From assembly GCF_017114945.1 (NCBI RefSeq), contig NZ_JABXKQ010000169.1:1-64000 (forward strand): a stretch of DNA of 64,000 nucleotides, read 5' to 3'. The notes under the pieces were generated by a model. The model made no database searches. It was not told the origin of the DNA and was given only the letters and a program-made list of their open reading frames with translations. The translations under genes and the position numbers were made by a program. The DNA is from Nostoc sp. JL34. GTDB taxonomy: Bacteria > Cyanobacteriota > Cyanobacteriia > Cyanobacteriales > Nostocaceae. This document shows, piece by piece, positions 28,051 to 36,577 of the stretch (position 1 is its first letter; each line of letters starts with the position of its first letter).

Positions 28051-28239
28051 TTGACCTTCTGAGGCTCGATGTTGACCTTCTGAGGCTCGATGTTGACCTT
28101 CTGAGGCTCGATGTTGACCTTCTGAGGCTCGATGTTGACCTTCTGAGGCTCGATGTTGACCTTCTGAGGCTCGATGTTGACCTTCTGAGGCTCGACGTTG
28201 ACCTTCTGAGGCTCGACGTTGACCTTCTGAGGCTCAACT
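28051..28239. repeat. Nine 21-bp tandem repeats in front of the TVP38 gene
   Basis: The unit ttgaccttctgaggctcgatg is repeated nine times without spacers. Units 1-6 are identical, units 7 and 8 differ at one base (…cgacg), and unit 9 is degenerate. On the minus strand each unit contains AGAAGG, a Shine-Dalgarno-like sequence, and the array is open in a frame giving a 7-residue repeat SLRRSTS. It begins 10 bp from the downstream start codon. It is not CRISPR, as there are no spacers. Confidence 0.92.
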
Positions 28240-28298
28240 TTAAAACTTATACCTCAAATCCAATGCCCCTAAGATATACCACCTAAATGAGAAACAGC

Positions 28299-29009
28299 TT
28301 AAAGCCTCTTAAATTTTTCTCGACGATACCAGCTAAAAATTCGTTCAGGTGAAACACCGAGCAAATAAGCAATAATTACTATTTGATTAAGCAGCGTAGT
28401 TTTCAATACTCCCTTTTGCAACCATCTCCGGGCTGAGGTGACAACTGGTGTAGGAATAATTACAACACGTCCGATGCGTTTTAGACGACGCATGAGTTCA
28501 AAGTCTTCCATGATAGGCAATTCGGAAAAGCCGCCTATTTGCTGAAATATTTCCTTCGTTAAAAAAATTGCTTGGTCGCCGTATGGCATTTGGTAAAAAT
28601 GCGATCGCACATTTACTCCCCACTCTACCCATCGTAAACTTAAACGTGACGCATCAATCCGCAACTTAAAAGCACCAGCCACAATCCCAGGCTGTTGTAG
28701 CGCTGTGCGAATCATCTCATCAAACCCAGCAGGTAAACGGGTATCTGCATGGAGAAATAACAGAATCTCACCGCTAGCCGCTACAGCACCCGCGTTCATT
28801 TGCACAGCACGACCGGGAGATGATGAGATAACTTTGACATTTAAAGACTGAGCGATCGCTACAGTATCATCACTAGAGCCACCATCGACTACAATGACTT
28901 CTATATTTAGATTGGCTTGAGTAGTAGCAATGGCTTTTTGAATATTCCCCGCTTCATTAATAGCCGGAATAATAATCGAAATTTTAGCTGCGTCAATACT
29001 CTCACTCAT
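28299..29009 (-). CDS. Glycosyltransferase family 2, TIGR04283 type
   Basis: A 236-residue GT-A glycosyltransferase: IIIPAINEAGNI, VDGGSSDDT, GRAVQMNAGA, a DxD-type HADTRLP, and IMEDFELMRRLKR. These match the TIGR04283 family linked to arsenosugar biosynthesis or cell-surface glycosylation. Its ATG overlaps the stop of the upstream trypco1-like gene by 4 nt. Downstream TVP38 and disulfide reductase genes are a recurring neighbourhood for this family, but no arsM or arsS is present in the window, so the arsenic link is inference. Confidence 0.85.
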   Translation of the reverse strand: MSESIDAAKISIIIPAINEAGNIQKAIATTQANLNIEVIVVDGGSSDDTVAIAQSLNVKVISSSPGRAVQMNAGAVAASGEILLFLHADTRLPAGFDEMIRTALQQPGIVAGAFKLRIDASRLSLRWVEWGVNVRSHFYQMPYGDQAIFLTKEIFQQIGGFSELPIMEDFELMRRLKRIGRVVIIPTPVVTSARRWLQKGVLKTTLLNQIVIIAYLLGVSPERIFSWYRREKFKRL

Positions 29010-29407
29010 GATTGCTGAGTTTTCTTTTCCGGTTGGTCAGGAAACGAACACTCTACCGTTATCTTAAGATTGCTTTCAGCCGTGCCTTTAGTCACGTAAG
29101 GTATACCTGCTTCACCGCCAACTTTGATGCCAAATTCTAGAGTGACTTTATCAATATTAGCTACAGGGATTTTCTTAAAAGCATTGAGTGAATAAACAGT
29201 GTAAGCCCGAATTGTACCTTCAATTGCTTGGAAATTTTGCACTATCTGTTTTTGTGCAGCATCAGCATTCCATCCCTTATCAATTAGCGCTTCTTCTTCT
29301 CCCTCTGGAGAAACTTCGGTAATGACTGGTGGTGCATCTACGTTATTTGTGGCTTCAATGTAAATAATCGTGCCATCTTCTAACTGAATAGGTGTGAGTT
29401 GAGTCAT
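29006..29407 (-). CDS. Trypco1-like (CU044_2847 family) protein
   Basis: A 133-residue protein that starts with a small beta-rich domain (IQLEDGTIIYIEATN). It ends in the conserved FGIKVGGEAGIPYVTKGTAESNLKITVEC segment typical of the trypsin-co-occurring domain 1 family. Trypco domains are found beside trypsin-, caspase- or STAND-type proteins in predicted conflict systems. Here it is divergent from an orthocaspase-STAND protein 134 bp away, which fits. The start is at 29407, and the stop overlaps the glycosyltransferase start. It probably has a regulatory or effector-scaffold role; there is no catalytic motif. Confidence 0.75.
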   Translation of the reverse strand: MTQLTPIQLEDGTIIYIEATNNVDAPPVITEVSPEGEEEALIDKGWNADAAQKQIVQNFQAIEGTIRAYTVYSLNAFKKIPVANIDKVTLEFGIKVGGEAGIPYVTKGTAESNLKITVECSFPDQPEKKTQQS

Positions 29408-29540
29408 GGATAATCTCGCCTAAAAGAATTGCGTCTAGGGTAGTCCAGCGGTGCTTATCTACAAAATTTTACGGAAAATGCGGTAAATTTCTTGTAGAAG
29501 CTGGAAATAATTCGGCACAACTATCATAGGGCTTTGCAGG

Positions 29541-32438
29541 ATGAGTCGAGACGCTTTGGTGGTGGGAATTAATACGTATGACCGCTTAAAATGTCTCAAC
29601 GCACCAGCTGCCGATGGTGAAGCGATCGCTCAAATCTTACAACAATATGGTGAATTTCGGGTAACGCGGCTACCAGCAGTCAAAGACAAGGAAAATGAGA
29701 CGATTCGCATTGGTAAGCAAACTAAAGTTAGTTTAACTCAGTTAGAAAAAGCAATAGTGCAATTGTTTAAACCAGATGGAAAGCCGCCAGACACAGCGCT
29801 ACTGTATTTTTCCGGTCATGGATTGCGGAAAAATTTAGGAATTCAGGAAGGCTTTTTAGCGACGAGTGAAGTCACCCCTGACGGGGGTAATTGGGGATTA
29901 TCTTTGCAATGGCTGCGGCGACTGCTGCAAGAAAGTGAAGTAAGACAACAAATTGTGATTTTGGATTGCTGCTATAGCGGAGAAGTGCTAAATTTTGCAG
30001 AGGCAGATCCAGGCGATCGCGGTAAAGGCAGAGACAGATGTTTTATTGCGGCTTCTCGTGATTTTGAAGTTGCTTTTGAAGAGATTAACAGCCAACACAG
30101 CGTTCTCACCGCCGCACTGCTTCAAGGTTTGGAACCAAAACAAGACCGTTGGGTGAGTAACTACACTTTAGTAGACTTGCTCAATCAAGAACATCACCCG
30201 TTTCCCCAGCGTCCAATTTTTGCTAATTCTGGTGAAGCAATTAATCTCACCCGCAAATGGAATTCCTCTCCTGTTAACCCCACAATACAGATATCAGCGA
30301 TTTGTCCTTACAAAGGATTGTCTTATTTTGATTGCACAGAAGCAGATGCCAACTTATTTTATGGCAGAACAGCGTTAACCGACGAATTATTAGAAAAAGT
30401 GCGATCGGGTAATTTACTCGCTGTGTTGGGAGCATCAGGAAGTGGTAAATCTAGTGTTGTCAGAGCAGGTTTACTTTATCAATTACAGTTAGGACGTAGG
30501 TTATCAGGTAGCGATACTTGGCAGTTGAAAATATTTCGACCAGGGATTAACCCCTTACAAAATTTAGCACTGGCATTTGTAGAATCAAAATTATCGGATA
30601 TTGAACGCGCATCTCAATTGGCGAAAGCAGAAGAATTAATAGCTAGAGGTGCGGTCGGTTTAGGACAGTTGATTACTGCTGCACAAACTCAGCGCGTAGT
30701 GTTAGTGGTAGACCAATTTGAAGAAACTTTTACTCAATGTCAAGACATTACAAAAAGACAGCAGTTTTTTGAATGTGTGTTAGGTGCTTTGCAACGGGAT
30801 GACAATAAACTCTGCCTCATAATTACAATGCGGGCTGATTTCTTTGGTAAATGTCTGGAACAAAAATATGGTGGACTAGCTAAGAAAATTCAAGAGCATT
30901 TAGTAACAGTAACCCCGATGAATCGGCAGGAATTAGAAACAGTAATTATCAAACCTGCCCAAGAGGTGAACTTAGCAGTAGAACCGGAATTAGTTTCTCA
31001 AATGATTGCAGATGTAGAAGATTCACCGGGGAGTTTACCGTTGTTGCAGTACACGCTAACAGAACTATGGAAGCAAAGGACTGAGGAACGGTTAACCCTG
31101 ACTACCTATAGCAAACTAGGTGGAGTCAGAGGAACCCTGCAAACACGCGCTACAGAAGTTTATGAGTCATTATCACTTGAGGAACAGCAAGCAACAAAGC
31201 GGATTTTTTTAGAATTGACGCAGTTAGGAGAAGGAACAGAAGATACGCGTAGACAGGTTGTGCAACGAGATTTAGTTACTTCACAGCATCCAGAAGTTGT
31301 GATTGTGATTAATAGAATAATTCAACGGTTAGCTGATGAGAAGCTAGTTGTCACCAGTACCTTATCTAATAAAATTGCTGTGGTAGATGTGGCACATGAA
31401 GCACTGATTCGCCATTGGTTGCTATTACGCAAATGGATTGAAGAAAGTCGGGACATACTGCGACAAAAGCGGAAAATTGAAGCGGTGGCTGTTGAATGGC
31501 GAGATAGGGGATGGGTTAAGGATTATCTCTTTCAGGGGAAGCGGTTAAAAGAGGTAGAAAATTTTCACAAGCAACAAACTGAAAATTTAAGATTATCTGA
31601 CCTAGCTATTGAGTTTATGCAAGCAAGTGTCAGACAAAGATGGAATAATCGCTTTCAGTTAATTGCTTTTTTCTTAATTATCCCGCTGGGTTTATTAGGC
31701 ACAGCCATTGAGAAACAGAATAGGATAGGCAAACTTTGGCAAATTTTTTATACTGCTAAAGAAAGGAGTGATATTAATGAAAGCACTACAGCACTTTACT
31801 CGCTGATCTACGCTGGTGAGAGTCTAGCTAATAAAAATTTCAGGGATACCAACCTCAGCTATTTTGATCTCAGCGGTGTCATCCTCAGATATAGCGACCT
31901 CAGATATAGCGACCTCAGATATAGCAACCTCAGCCGTGCTAATCTCAGCTATGCCAAGCTCAACAGTGCTGACCTCAGCCGTGCCAACCTAAACCTTGCC
32001 TACCTCAGCGATGCTAACCTCAGTGCTGCTACCCTCAGCAATGCCGACCTCAACCGTGCCAACCTCAACCGTGCCAACCTCAGGGATGCCAATCTCAGGG
32101 GTGCCTACCTCGACAGTGCCAACTTCAGTCATGCCGACCTCAGGGGTGCCAAACTCAGCGGTGCCAACCTCAGTTATGCTGACCTCCCCTGTGCCAACCT
32201 CAACAGTGCCAACCTCAGCGATGCCAACCTTAGCGGTGCCAACTTCAACAGTGCCAACCTCAGCGATGCCAACCTCAGCGGTGCCAACCTCAGGAGTGCC
32301 TACCTCAGCGGTGCCAACCTCAGATACGCCAAAAATCTTACTCCTGAGCAAGTTAAATCTGCTAATAGTTGGGAGTATGCAGAATACAACAAGGATTTTC
32401 GTACCAAACTCGGTTTAACACCAGAACCAGCTAAGTGA
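29541..32438 (+). CDS. Orthocaspase - nSTAND1 NTPase - pentapeptide repeat protein
   Basis: A 965-residue protein. The N-terminal caspase-like (C14) domain has its catalytic His near 93 (FSGHG) and Cys near 144 (LDCCYSG). The nSTAND1 P-loop module begins at GRTALTDEL, with Walker A GASGSGKSS near 296 and Walker B VLVVDQFEETF near 394. A winged-helix and helical region follow. One hydrophobic helix lies at about 706-726, and the C-terminal 170 residues are A(N/D)L-type pentapeptide repeats (about 770-940). In known family members the STAND module senses a signal and oligomerises to activate the protease. The right-handed helix may serve as ligand or DNA-mimic surface. It is divergent from the trypco1-like gene. 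Confidence 0.9.
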   Translation: MSRDALVVGINTYDRLKCLNAPAADGEAIAQILQQYGEFRVTRLPAVKDKENETIRIGKQTKVSLTQLEKAIVQLFKPDGKPPDTALLYFSGHGLRKNLGIQEGFLATSEVTPDGGNWGLSLQWLRRLLQESEVRQQIVILDCCYSGEVLNFAEADPGDRGKGRDRCFIAASRDFEVAFEEINSQHSVLTAALLQGLEPKQDRWVSNYTLVDLLNQEHHPFPQRPIFANSGEAINLTRKWNSSPVNPTIQISAICPYKGLSYFDCTEADANLFYGRTALTDELLEKVRSGNLLAVLGASGSGKSSVVRAGLLYQLQLGRRLSGSDTWQLKIFRPGINPLQNLALAFVESKLSDIERASQLAKAEELIARGAVGLGQLITAAQTQRVVLVVDQFEETFTQCQDITKRQQFFECVLGALQRDDNKLCLIITMRADFFGKCLEQKYGGLAKKIQEHLVTVTPMNRQELETVIIKPAQEVNLAVEPELVSQMIADVEDSPGSLPLLQYTLTELWKQRTEERLTLTTYSKLGGVRGTLQTRATEVYESLSLEEQQATKRIFLELTQLGEGTEDTRRQVVQRDLVTSQHPEVVIVINRIIQRLADEKLVVTSTLSNKIAVVDVAHEALIRHWLLLRKWIEESRDILRQKRKIEAVAVEWRDRGWVKDYLFQGKRLKEVENFHKQQTENLRLSDLAIEFMQASVRQRWNNRFQLIAFFLIIPLGLLGTAIEKQNRIGKLWQIFYTAKERSDINESTTALYSLIYAGESLANKNFRDTNLSYFDLSGVILRYSDLRYSDLRYSNLSRANLSYAKLNSADLSRANLNLAYLSDANLSAATLSNADLNRANLNRANLRDANLRGAYLDSANFSHADLRGAKLSGANLSYADLPCANLNSANLSDANLSGANFNSANLSDANLSGANLRSAYLSGANLRYAKNLTPEQVKSANSWEYAEYNKDFRTKLGLTPEPAK

Positions 32439-32598
32439 ATACTTTCGGTTGCGTTTTTACTTCTACCCAATCCCGCAATGCAACTTTTTGCAAACTTTTC
32501 CTACATTATTATTCGACTAAAAGTAGTTGTTTTGCGGTCTTCTTTGCGTTTATGGGCAAAATAAAAAGATTTATTTGTCAGAGCGAGCAAAGCGATCA

Positions 32599-33058
32599 GA
32601 GATTGCTTTGCTGGCAATGAGTTTTTATAATTAAGCGATCGCACCAAACAAAGACAAACCCTGCATCTAGTCTGAAAAAATGGTGTTCAAGAGCGATCGC
32701 ACTTTTTGGAGATTGCTTTGCTGGCAATGAGTTTTTATAATTAAGCGATCGCACCAAACAAAGACGAACTCTGCATCTAGTCTGAAAAAATGGTTTTAAA
32801 GAGCGATCGCACTTTTTGGAGATTGCTTGGCTGGCAATGAGTTTTTATAATTAAGCGATCGCACCAAACAAAGACAAACCCTGCATCTAGTCTGAAAAAA
32901 TGGTGTTCAAGAGCGATCGCACTTTTTGGAGATTGCTTTGCTGGAAATGAGTTTTTATAATTAAGCGATCGCAGCAAACAAAAACTAACCCTGAAGTAGC
33001 TTTTGCGAGGTCTGCATCTAATCTGAAAAAATGGCATCAAAGAGCGATCGCTTGACTC
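32599..33058. repeat. 110-bp tandem repeats, four copies
   Basis: Units begin at 32599, 32709, 32819 and 32929 with a constant 110-bp period. Copies are nearly identical except the last, which has a small insertion and runs into the PIN gene. Each unit contains two HIP1 octamers. The last unit encodes, on the minus strand, the final residues and stop codon of the adjacent toxin. Confidence 0.9.
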
Positions 33059-33500
33059 TGAAATTCATTGCCAGGATGTCTTGATACAATTGGTCTGTGC
33101 TAGTAATGATGATTTTGCCATCTACCTGAAGTTTCTTGATGACTGCTAAGGTTCCCTTAACATTTAATCCCAGTCGAGTTGCTTCTTTTCTGGCTGCGAA
33201 GTCATCTAAAATTATGTAGTCTGTTTGTAATTCAGTGCCTAAAGCAATGGCCTCTGATTCTCCTCTCCCTAGTCGCATATTTAGGCGATTGGCCAAGGAA
33301 AATAATTGAATTTCTTTAACTAATATTTTGTCGGCATCAATTAAAGCTTTTACTTGCTGACTAGCTGCATCAGATTTAGCACTGATTTCTTCTGCAATAA
33401 AATTTGGCAAATAAAAGTCATCGGCAGAATCTAGAAAAATATCGAGAAATTCCAGACGCGATAAAAAGATTAATGGAGAAGAGTTAAAAACAACCTTCAC
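33018..33500 (-). CDS. PIN-domain toxin, DUF3368 family
   Basis: About 160 residues from GTG 33500 (VKVVFNSSPLIFLSRL), chosen because it follows the antitoxin stop by 5 nt and begins the conserved first strand. A TTG at 33512 is an alternative. Family motifs: NSSPLI, GRGESEAIAL, ILDDFAARKEA and VKGTLAVI. Known relatives are ribonuclease toxins held by UPF0175 antitoxins, as here. Oddity: the last 12 or so residues (…VKRSLFDAIFSD) are read from the neighbouring 110-bp tandem repeat, where the other copies encode near-identical peptide, so the C-terminus has been replaced or extended by repeat DNA. Confidence 0.83.
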   Translation of the reverse strand: MKVVFNSSPLIFLSRLEFLDIFLDSADDFYLPNFIAEEISAKSDAASQQVKALIDADKILVKEIQLFSLANRLNMRLGRGESEAIALGTELQTDYIILDDFAARKEATRLGLNVKGTLAVIKKLQVDGKIIITSTDQLYQDILAMNFRVKRSLFDAIFSD

Positions 33501-33505
33501 ACACC

Positions 33506-33745
33506 CTACCAATCCTTTTCTATAGGGATATCTTGTACAGTCAAGTAGGAAAATTCCAGCCCCATAAAATCTAATAGCTTAACAAATACATCAGGCTCTA
33601 TTTCCATGATTTCTGCGGCTTTTTTCAAACTAATAACTCTCGAAAATAACGCCCCTATCACAAACAAAAATGTTTCTTTTTCCTCAATATTATTGAATAA
33701 TGGAATTTCTGAGGCAACACTTCTTAATTCTTCCTTACTAGTCAT
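33506..33745 (-). CDS. UPF0175 family antitoxin
   Basis: A 79-residue small helical protein (ALFSRVISLKKAAEIMEIEPDVFVKLLDFMGLEF…) with the compact HTH-like signature of UPF0175, the usual partner of DUF3368 PIN toxins. The gene ends in GATTGGTAG immediately before the toxin start, a classical antitoxin-first toxin-antitoxin order. It is expected to bind toxin and its own promoter. The upstream 300 bp holds the promoter and a small ORF of doubtful status. Confidence 0.82.
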   Translation of the reverse strand: MTSKEELRSVASEIPLFNNIEEKETFLFVIGALFSRVISLKKAAEIMEIEPDVFVKLLDFMGLEFSYLTVQDIPIEKDW

Positions 33746-34043
33746 AAGTATTTCAAGCTATCGACTGAATATCCTCTAAATTATCCCAAACTTCTGCAAG
33801 CGATGTCTAACGATAAGCGAAATAGGCGATTATAAACTGCACGCCAGTCGCTCATGGAAAGCCACTTTATTGCAACTGAGTTAATACGTTTAGATGTTCC
33901 TGCAAGTGATATTGTCTTGGCTTGTCAGCCTCCAGAAGTGAAGAAATACACTGAGTTTCCAACGGTTTAAAGCAGCAAAGCGGATTCAAATTTAAGGAGG
34001 GTTAGGGATAATCAAGCCTTAACCCAAGTGTATTTGCAGATAA
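33746..34043. other. Short intergenic region with a 38-codon ORF
   Basis: The only sizeable frame is 33854-33970 on the plus strand (MESHFIATELIRLDV…), 38 codons, with no RBS and no recognised family. It may be the remnant of a longer gene. Otherwise nothing is visible. Confidence 0.3.
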
Positions 34044-35540
34044 TTAACTGCGATTATCTATCTGAGCGCGTTGCAAACTTCCAGAGAAGTCAACATAAAC
34101 ACTTTTCCATTCTGTGAAAACATCCAAAGCAGTAGTTCCAGCTTCGCGGTGTCCGTTACCGGTTTGTTTCACACCACCAAAGGGCAAGTGTACCTCTGCG
34201 CCAATAGTGGGGCCGTTAATATAGGTGATACCTGCTTCGATGTCGCGCATGGCAGTAAAAGCCCGATTGATATCGCGGGTATAAACTGAAGAAGAAAGAC
34301 CATAATTGCTATCGTTGAGAATTGCGATCGCTTCCTCAAAGGAGCTAACCTCAATTAATACCACCACTGGCCCGAATATCTCTTCACGCGCGACGCGCAT
34401 ATCAGGAGTTATATCATCCAAAATAGTTGGTTGAAAGAAGTAACCGTTTTTCAACGAGCCTTCACTAGCAATTTCTCCACCAATTAAAACCTTTGCTCCT
34501 TCCTCACGAGCAATATCTAAATATTTACTCACCTGTTGAAGTTGCTTTTTATTGACTATTGGGCCAATATCTGTATCAGAGTCAGTGCCAGCACCCAAGC
34601 GTAACTTACTGGTACGCTCATAAAGCATAGCGGTAAACTTTTCTTTGATATCACGATGCAAAATCAGCCGACTGGTAGCCGTACAGCGTTGCCCAGTTGT
34701 CCCAAATGCTCCCCATACTGCCCCATTGAGAGCAAGTTCTAAATCGGCATCCTCCATCACCACTTGAGCGTTTTTACCACCCATTTCCAAACAGACACGC
34801 TTGTGAGTACGTCCGCAAGTCGCGCCGACAAAAGCACCTGTTTCTGAAGAACCGGTAAACGACACTAAATCTACATTGGGATGCTCAACTAAAGCTTTCC
34901 CCGCCTCTTCTCCCACACCATGCACCAAGTTAATTACTCCTGGTGGTAAACCTGCTTGTTGAAAAATTTCAATTAATTTAGTTGCACAGGCGGAAGTATC
35001 TTCAGCAGGTTTGAGGATAACTGTATTGCCACACACCAAAGCTGGCATAGCTTTCCAGCAAGGAATTGCCACAGGGAAATTCCAGGGAGTAATTAAGGCA
35101 CAGACTCCGATGGGCATCCGCACAGTCATGGCAAACTTGTTGGACATTTCTGAGGGTGTGGTTTGCCCAAATAGTCGCCTTCCTTCGCCAGCACTGTAAA
35201 AGGCGCAGTCAATACCTTCTTGGACATCTCCCCTAGCTTCCGTCAAGGGTTTACCCATTTCCCGACTGATTAACTGGGCAAGTTCTTCTTTATGCTGGAG
35301 TAATATTTCCCCAACGCGAAAGATGTATTCTGCCCTCGCAGGGGCCGGGACTGTGCGCCAACTTCGGTAGGCTTTACGGGCTGCGGCTACCGCTGTATCT
35401 ACATCCTGAACTTGGGAACGGGGAAATGTGGCCACGACTTCGGTTTTGTCAGCAGGGTTGCGACTTTCTAGGGTTGCTTCTCCTACTGCACTCAACCATT
35501 GGCCATCTATATAATTGCGGCAAGATAGCGGAGTTGTCAT
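34044..35540 (-). CDS. NAD(P)-dependent aldehyde dehydrogenase
   Basis: A 498-residue ALDH-fold enzyme. It has PWNFPVAIPCWK, the NAD-binding FTGSSETG, the general base Glu in LEMGGKN, the catalytic Cys in GTTGQRCTAT, EEIFGPVV, and the C-terminal PFGGVKQTGNGHREAG. Sequence features place it with the succinate-semialdehyde/aminoadipate-semialdehyde dehydrogenase-like group, oxidising aldehydes to acids. The exact substrate is not readable. Length is normal for the family. A small gap of 113 bp separates it from the cyclase-family gene on the same strand; co-transcription is possible. Confidence 0.9.
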   Translation of the reverse strand: MTTPLSCRNYIDGQWLSAVGEATLESRNPADKTEVVATFPRSQVQDVDTAVAAARKAYRSWRTVPAPARAEYIFRVGEILLQHKEELAQLISREMGKPLTEARGDVQEGIDCAFYSAGEGRRLFGQTTPSEMSNKFAMTVRMPIGVCALITPWNFPVAIPCWKAMPALVCGNTVILKPAEDTSACATKLIEIFQQAGLPPGVINLVHGVGEEAGKALVEHPNVDLVSFTGSSETGAFVGATCGRTHKRVCLEMGGKNAQVVMEDADLELALNGAVWGAFGTTGQRCTATSRLILHRDIKEKFTAMLYERTSKLRLGAGTDSDTDIGPIVNKKQLQQVSKYLDIAREEGAKVLIGGEIASEGSLKNGYFFQPTILDDITPDMRVAREEIFGPVVVLIEVSSFEEAIAILNDSNYGLSSSVYTRDINRAFTAMRDIEAGITYINGPTIGAEVHLPFGGVKQTGNGHREAGTTALDVFTEWKSVYVDFSGSLQRAQIDNRS

Positions 35541-35653
35541 TTTGAAAATCTCCGGCTGATGATCTACTGAAACTTATGTATTAAGTTTGCTTGCTTTCTA
35601 GGTTATCCTCAAGTTTAGGAAATTGGCATAAGAAGCAAATATCGATATAAAAA

Positions 35654-36376
35654 TTAAGGCACGAAGGCCAACACACCTACAGGAGAACCAGAACCACCAC
35701 GTAACCTAAGAACTGCGATCGCTAGAGTAGTACCTTTAGGTGGTAGTTGATCCAAATTGGTCAGATTCTCCAACACAATCCGCGGTTGTTCTAAAACTAG
35801 GCGGTTAATCGCAAAACTGTTATCCTGCCCAGGGTCTACACCATGAGTATCAATTCCTACCCCAGCTATTTGCCGTTCATTAAGTAAAAATTGAGTGGCA
35901 TCGCTGCCAAAGCCTGGAAAGTGGGGAATTCCTTGAGCATCATGATTGAGGAATGCACTTTTGTCAGACCACTTTTTTTGCCAACCAGTATTCAGTATAA
36001 CTACGCAACCGGGAGAAATTTCACTATATTCTTTTTCCCAAGCCAAAACATCAGCAATAGTCAGGGCATAATCAGGATTAACCACTGTAGCTTGGCAAAT
36101 ATTTATGACCACCGCAGGTACAACCAAAGACTGGGCTGGGTATTGATCAATTCCCACAGCAGAACTATGAAAACTGTTAGGGGCGTTAATATGGGTAGCA
36201 CTATGTTCCCCCAAGGAGAAACGCCGTAGGTAATAGCCATCATTATTTAGTTCAGCCACAGTTTCAAATTCTACTGTAGGATCTCCAGACCATTGGGGAA
36301 TATCTATGTCAATTACATGACTTAGGTGGATAACGCGTGTGTAGGTGATACTATTTTGACTTTGGGGTTGTATCAT
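35654..36376 (-). CDS. Cyclase-family (kynurenine formamidase-like) hydrolase
   Basis: A 240-residue metal-dependent hydrolase. The metal-binding motif reads GEHSATHINAPNSFH instead of the commoner HxGTHxDxPxH, retaining the two central histidines. GVGIDTHGVDPGQD provides the second cluster. Family members include KynB (N-formylkynurenine formamidase) and isatin hydrolases. There are no kynurenine-pathway genes in the window, so the function stays open. The ATG at 36376 gives MIQPQSQN. Confidence 0.83.
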   Translation of the reverse strand: MIQPQSQNSITYTRVIHLSHVIDIDIPQWSGDPTVEFETVAELNNDGYYLRRFSLGEHSATHINAPNSFHSSAVGIDQYPAQSLVVPAVVINICQATVVNPDYALTIADVLAWEKEYSEISPGCVVILNTGWQKKWSDKSAFLNHDAQGIPHFPGFGSDATQFLLNERQIAGVGIDTHGVDPGQDNSFAINRLVLEQPRIVLENLTNLDQLPPKGTTLAIAVLRLRGGSGSPVGVLAFVP

Positions 36377-36577
36377 CCCAGCCTTCTATGTTTTTTAGTC
36401 AATTGAACTGCAACATTACTACTCCTAGTTCCCTATAATAGGAAAATAATCCCCCCAATTCCTATAATTTTTAGGTTTTTGGGAGGAATTCAAATGTTGC
36501 AGCAAAAAGTGAATTAATCTTAGTTAACAACCAATAGGTTAATTTTTGGTTAAGCTTAGGTTAAGGTTGCGTGATGT

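Noticed and set aside
27962..28237. ORF encoding repeated SLRRSTS heptapeptide
   Set aside because: It arises because the 21-bp repeat is a multiple of three. It runs in another frame over the TVP38 start with no RBS, so it was not listed as a gene.
28051..28239. Possible CRISPR array
   Set aside because: The 21-bp units are directly adjacent with no spacers, and no cas gene is near.
31989..32418. Repetitive ORFs on both strands in the pentapeptide region
   Set aside because: They are by-products of the 15-bp coding periodicity of the pentapeptide repeats.
32599..33058. Possible CRISPR array or replication iterons
   Set aside because: The units are 110 bp, contiguous, and lack spacers; no replication gene is near. 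They are ordinary tandem repeats.
33854..33970. Small 38-codon ORF as a gene
   Set aside because: No RBS, no recognised family and no partner; kept only as a remark in the intergenic entry.
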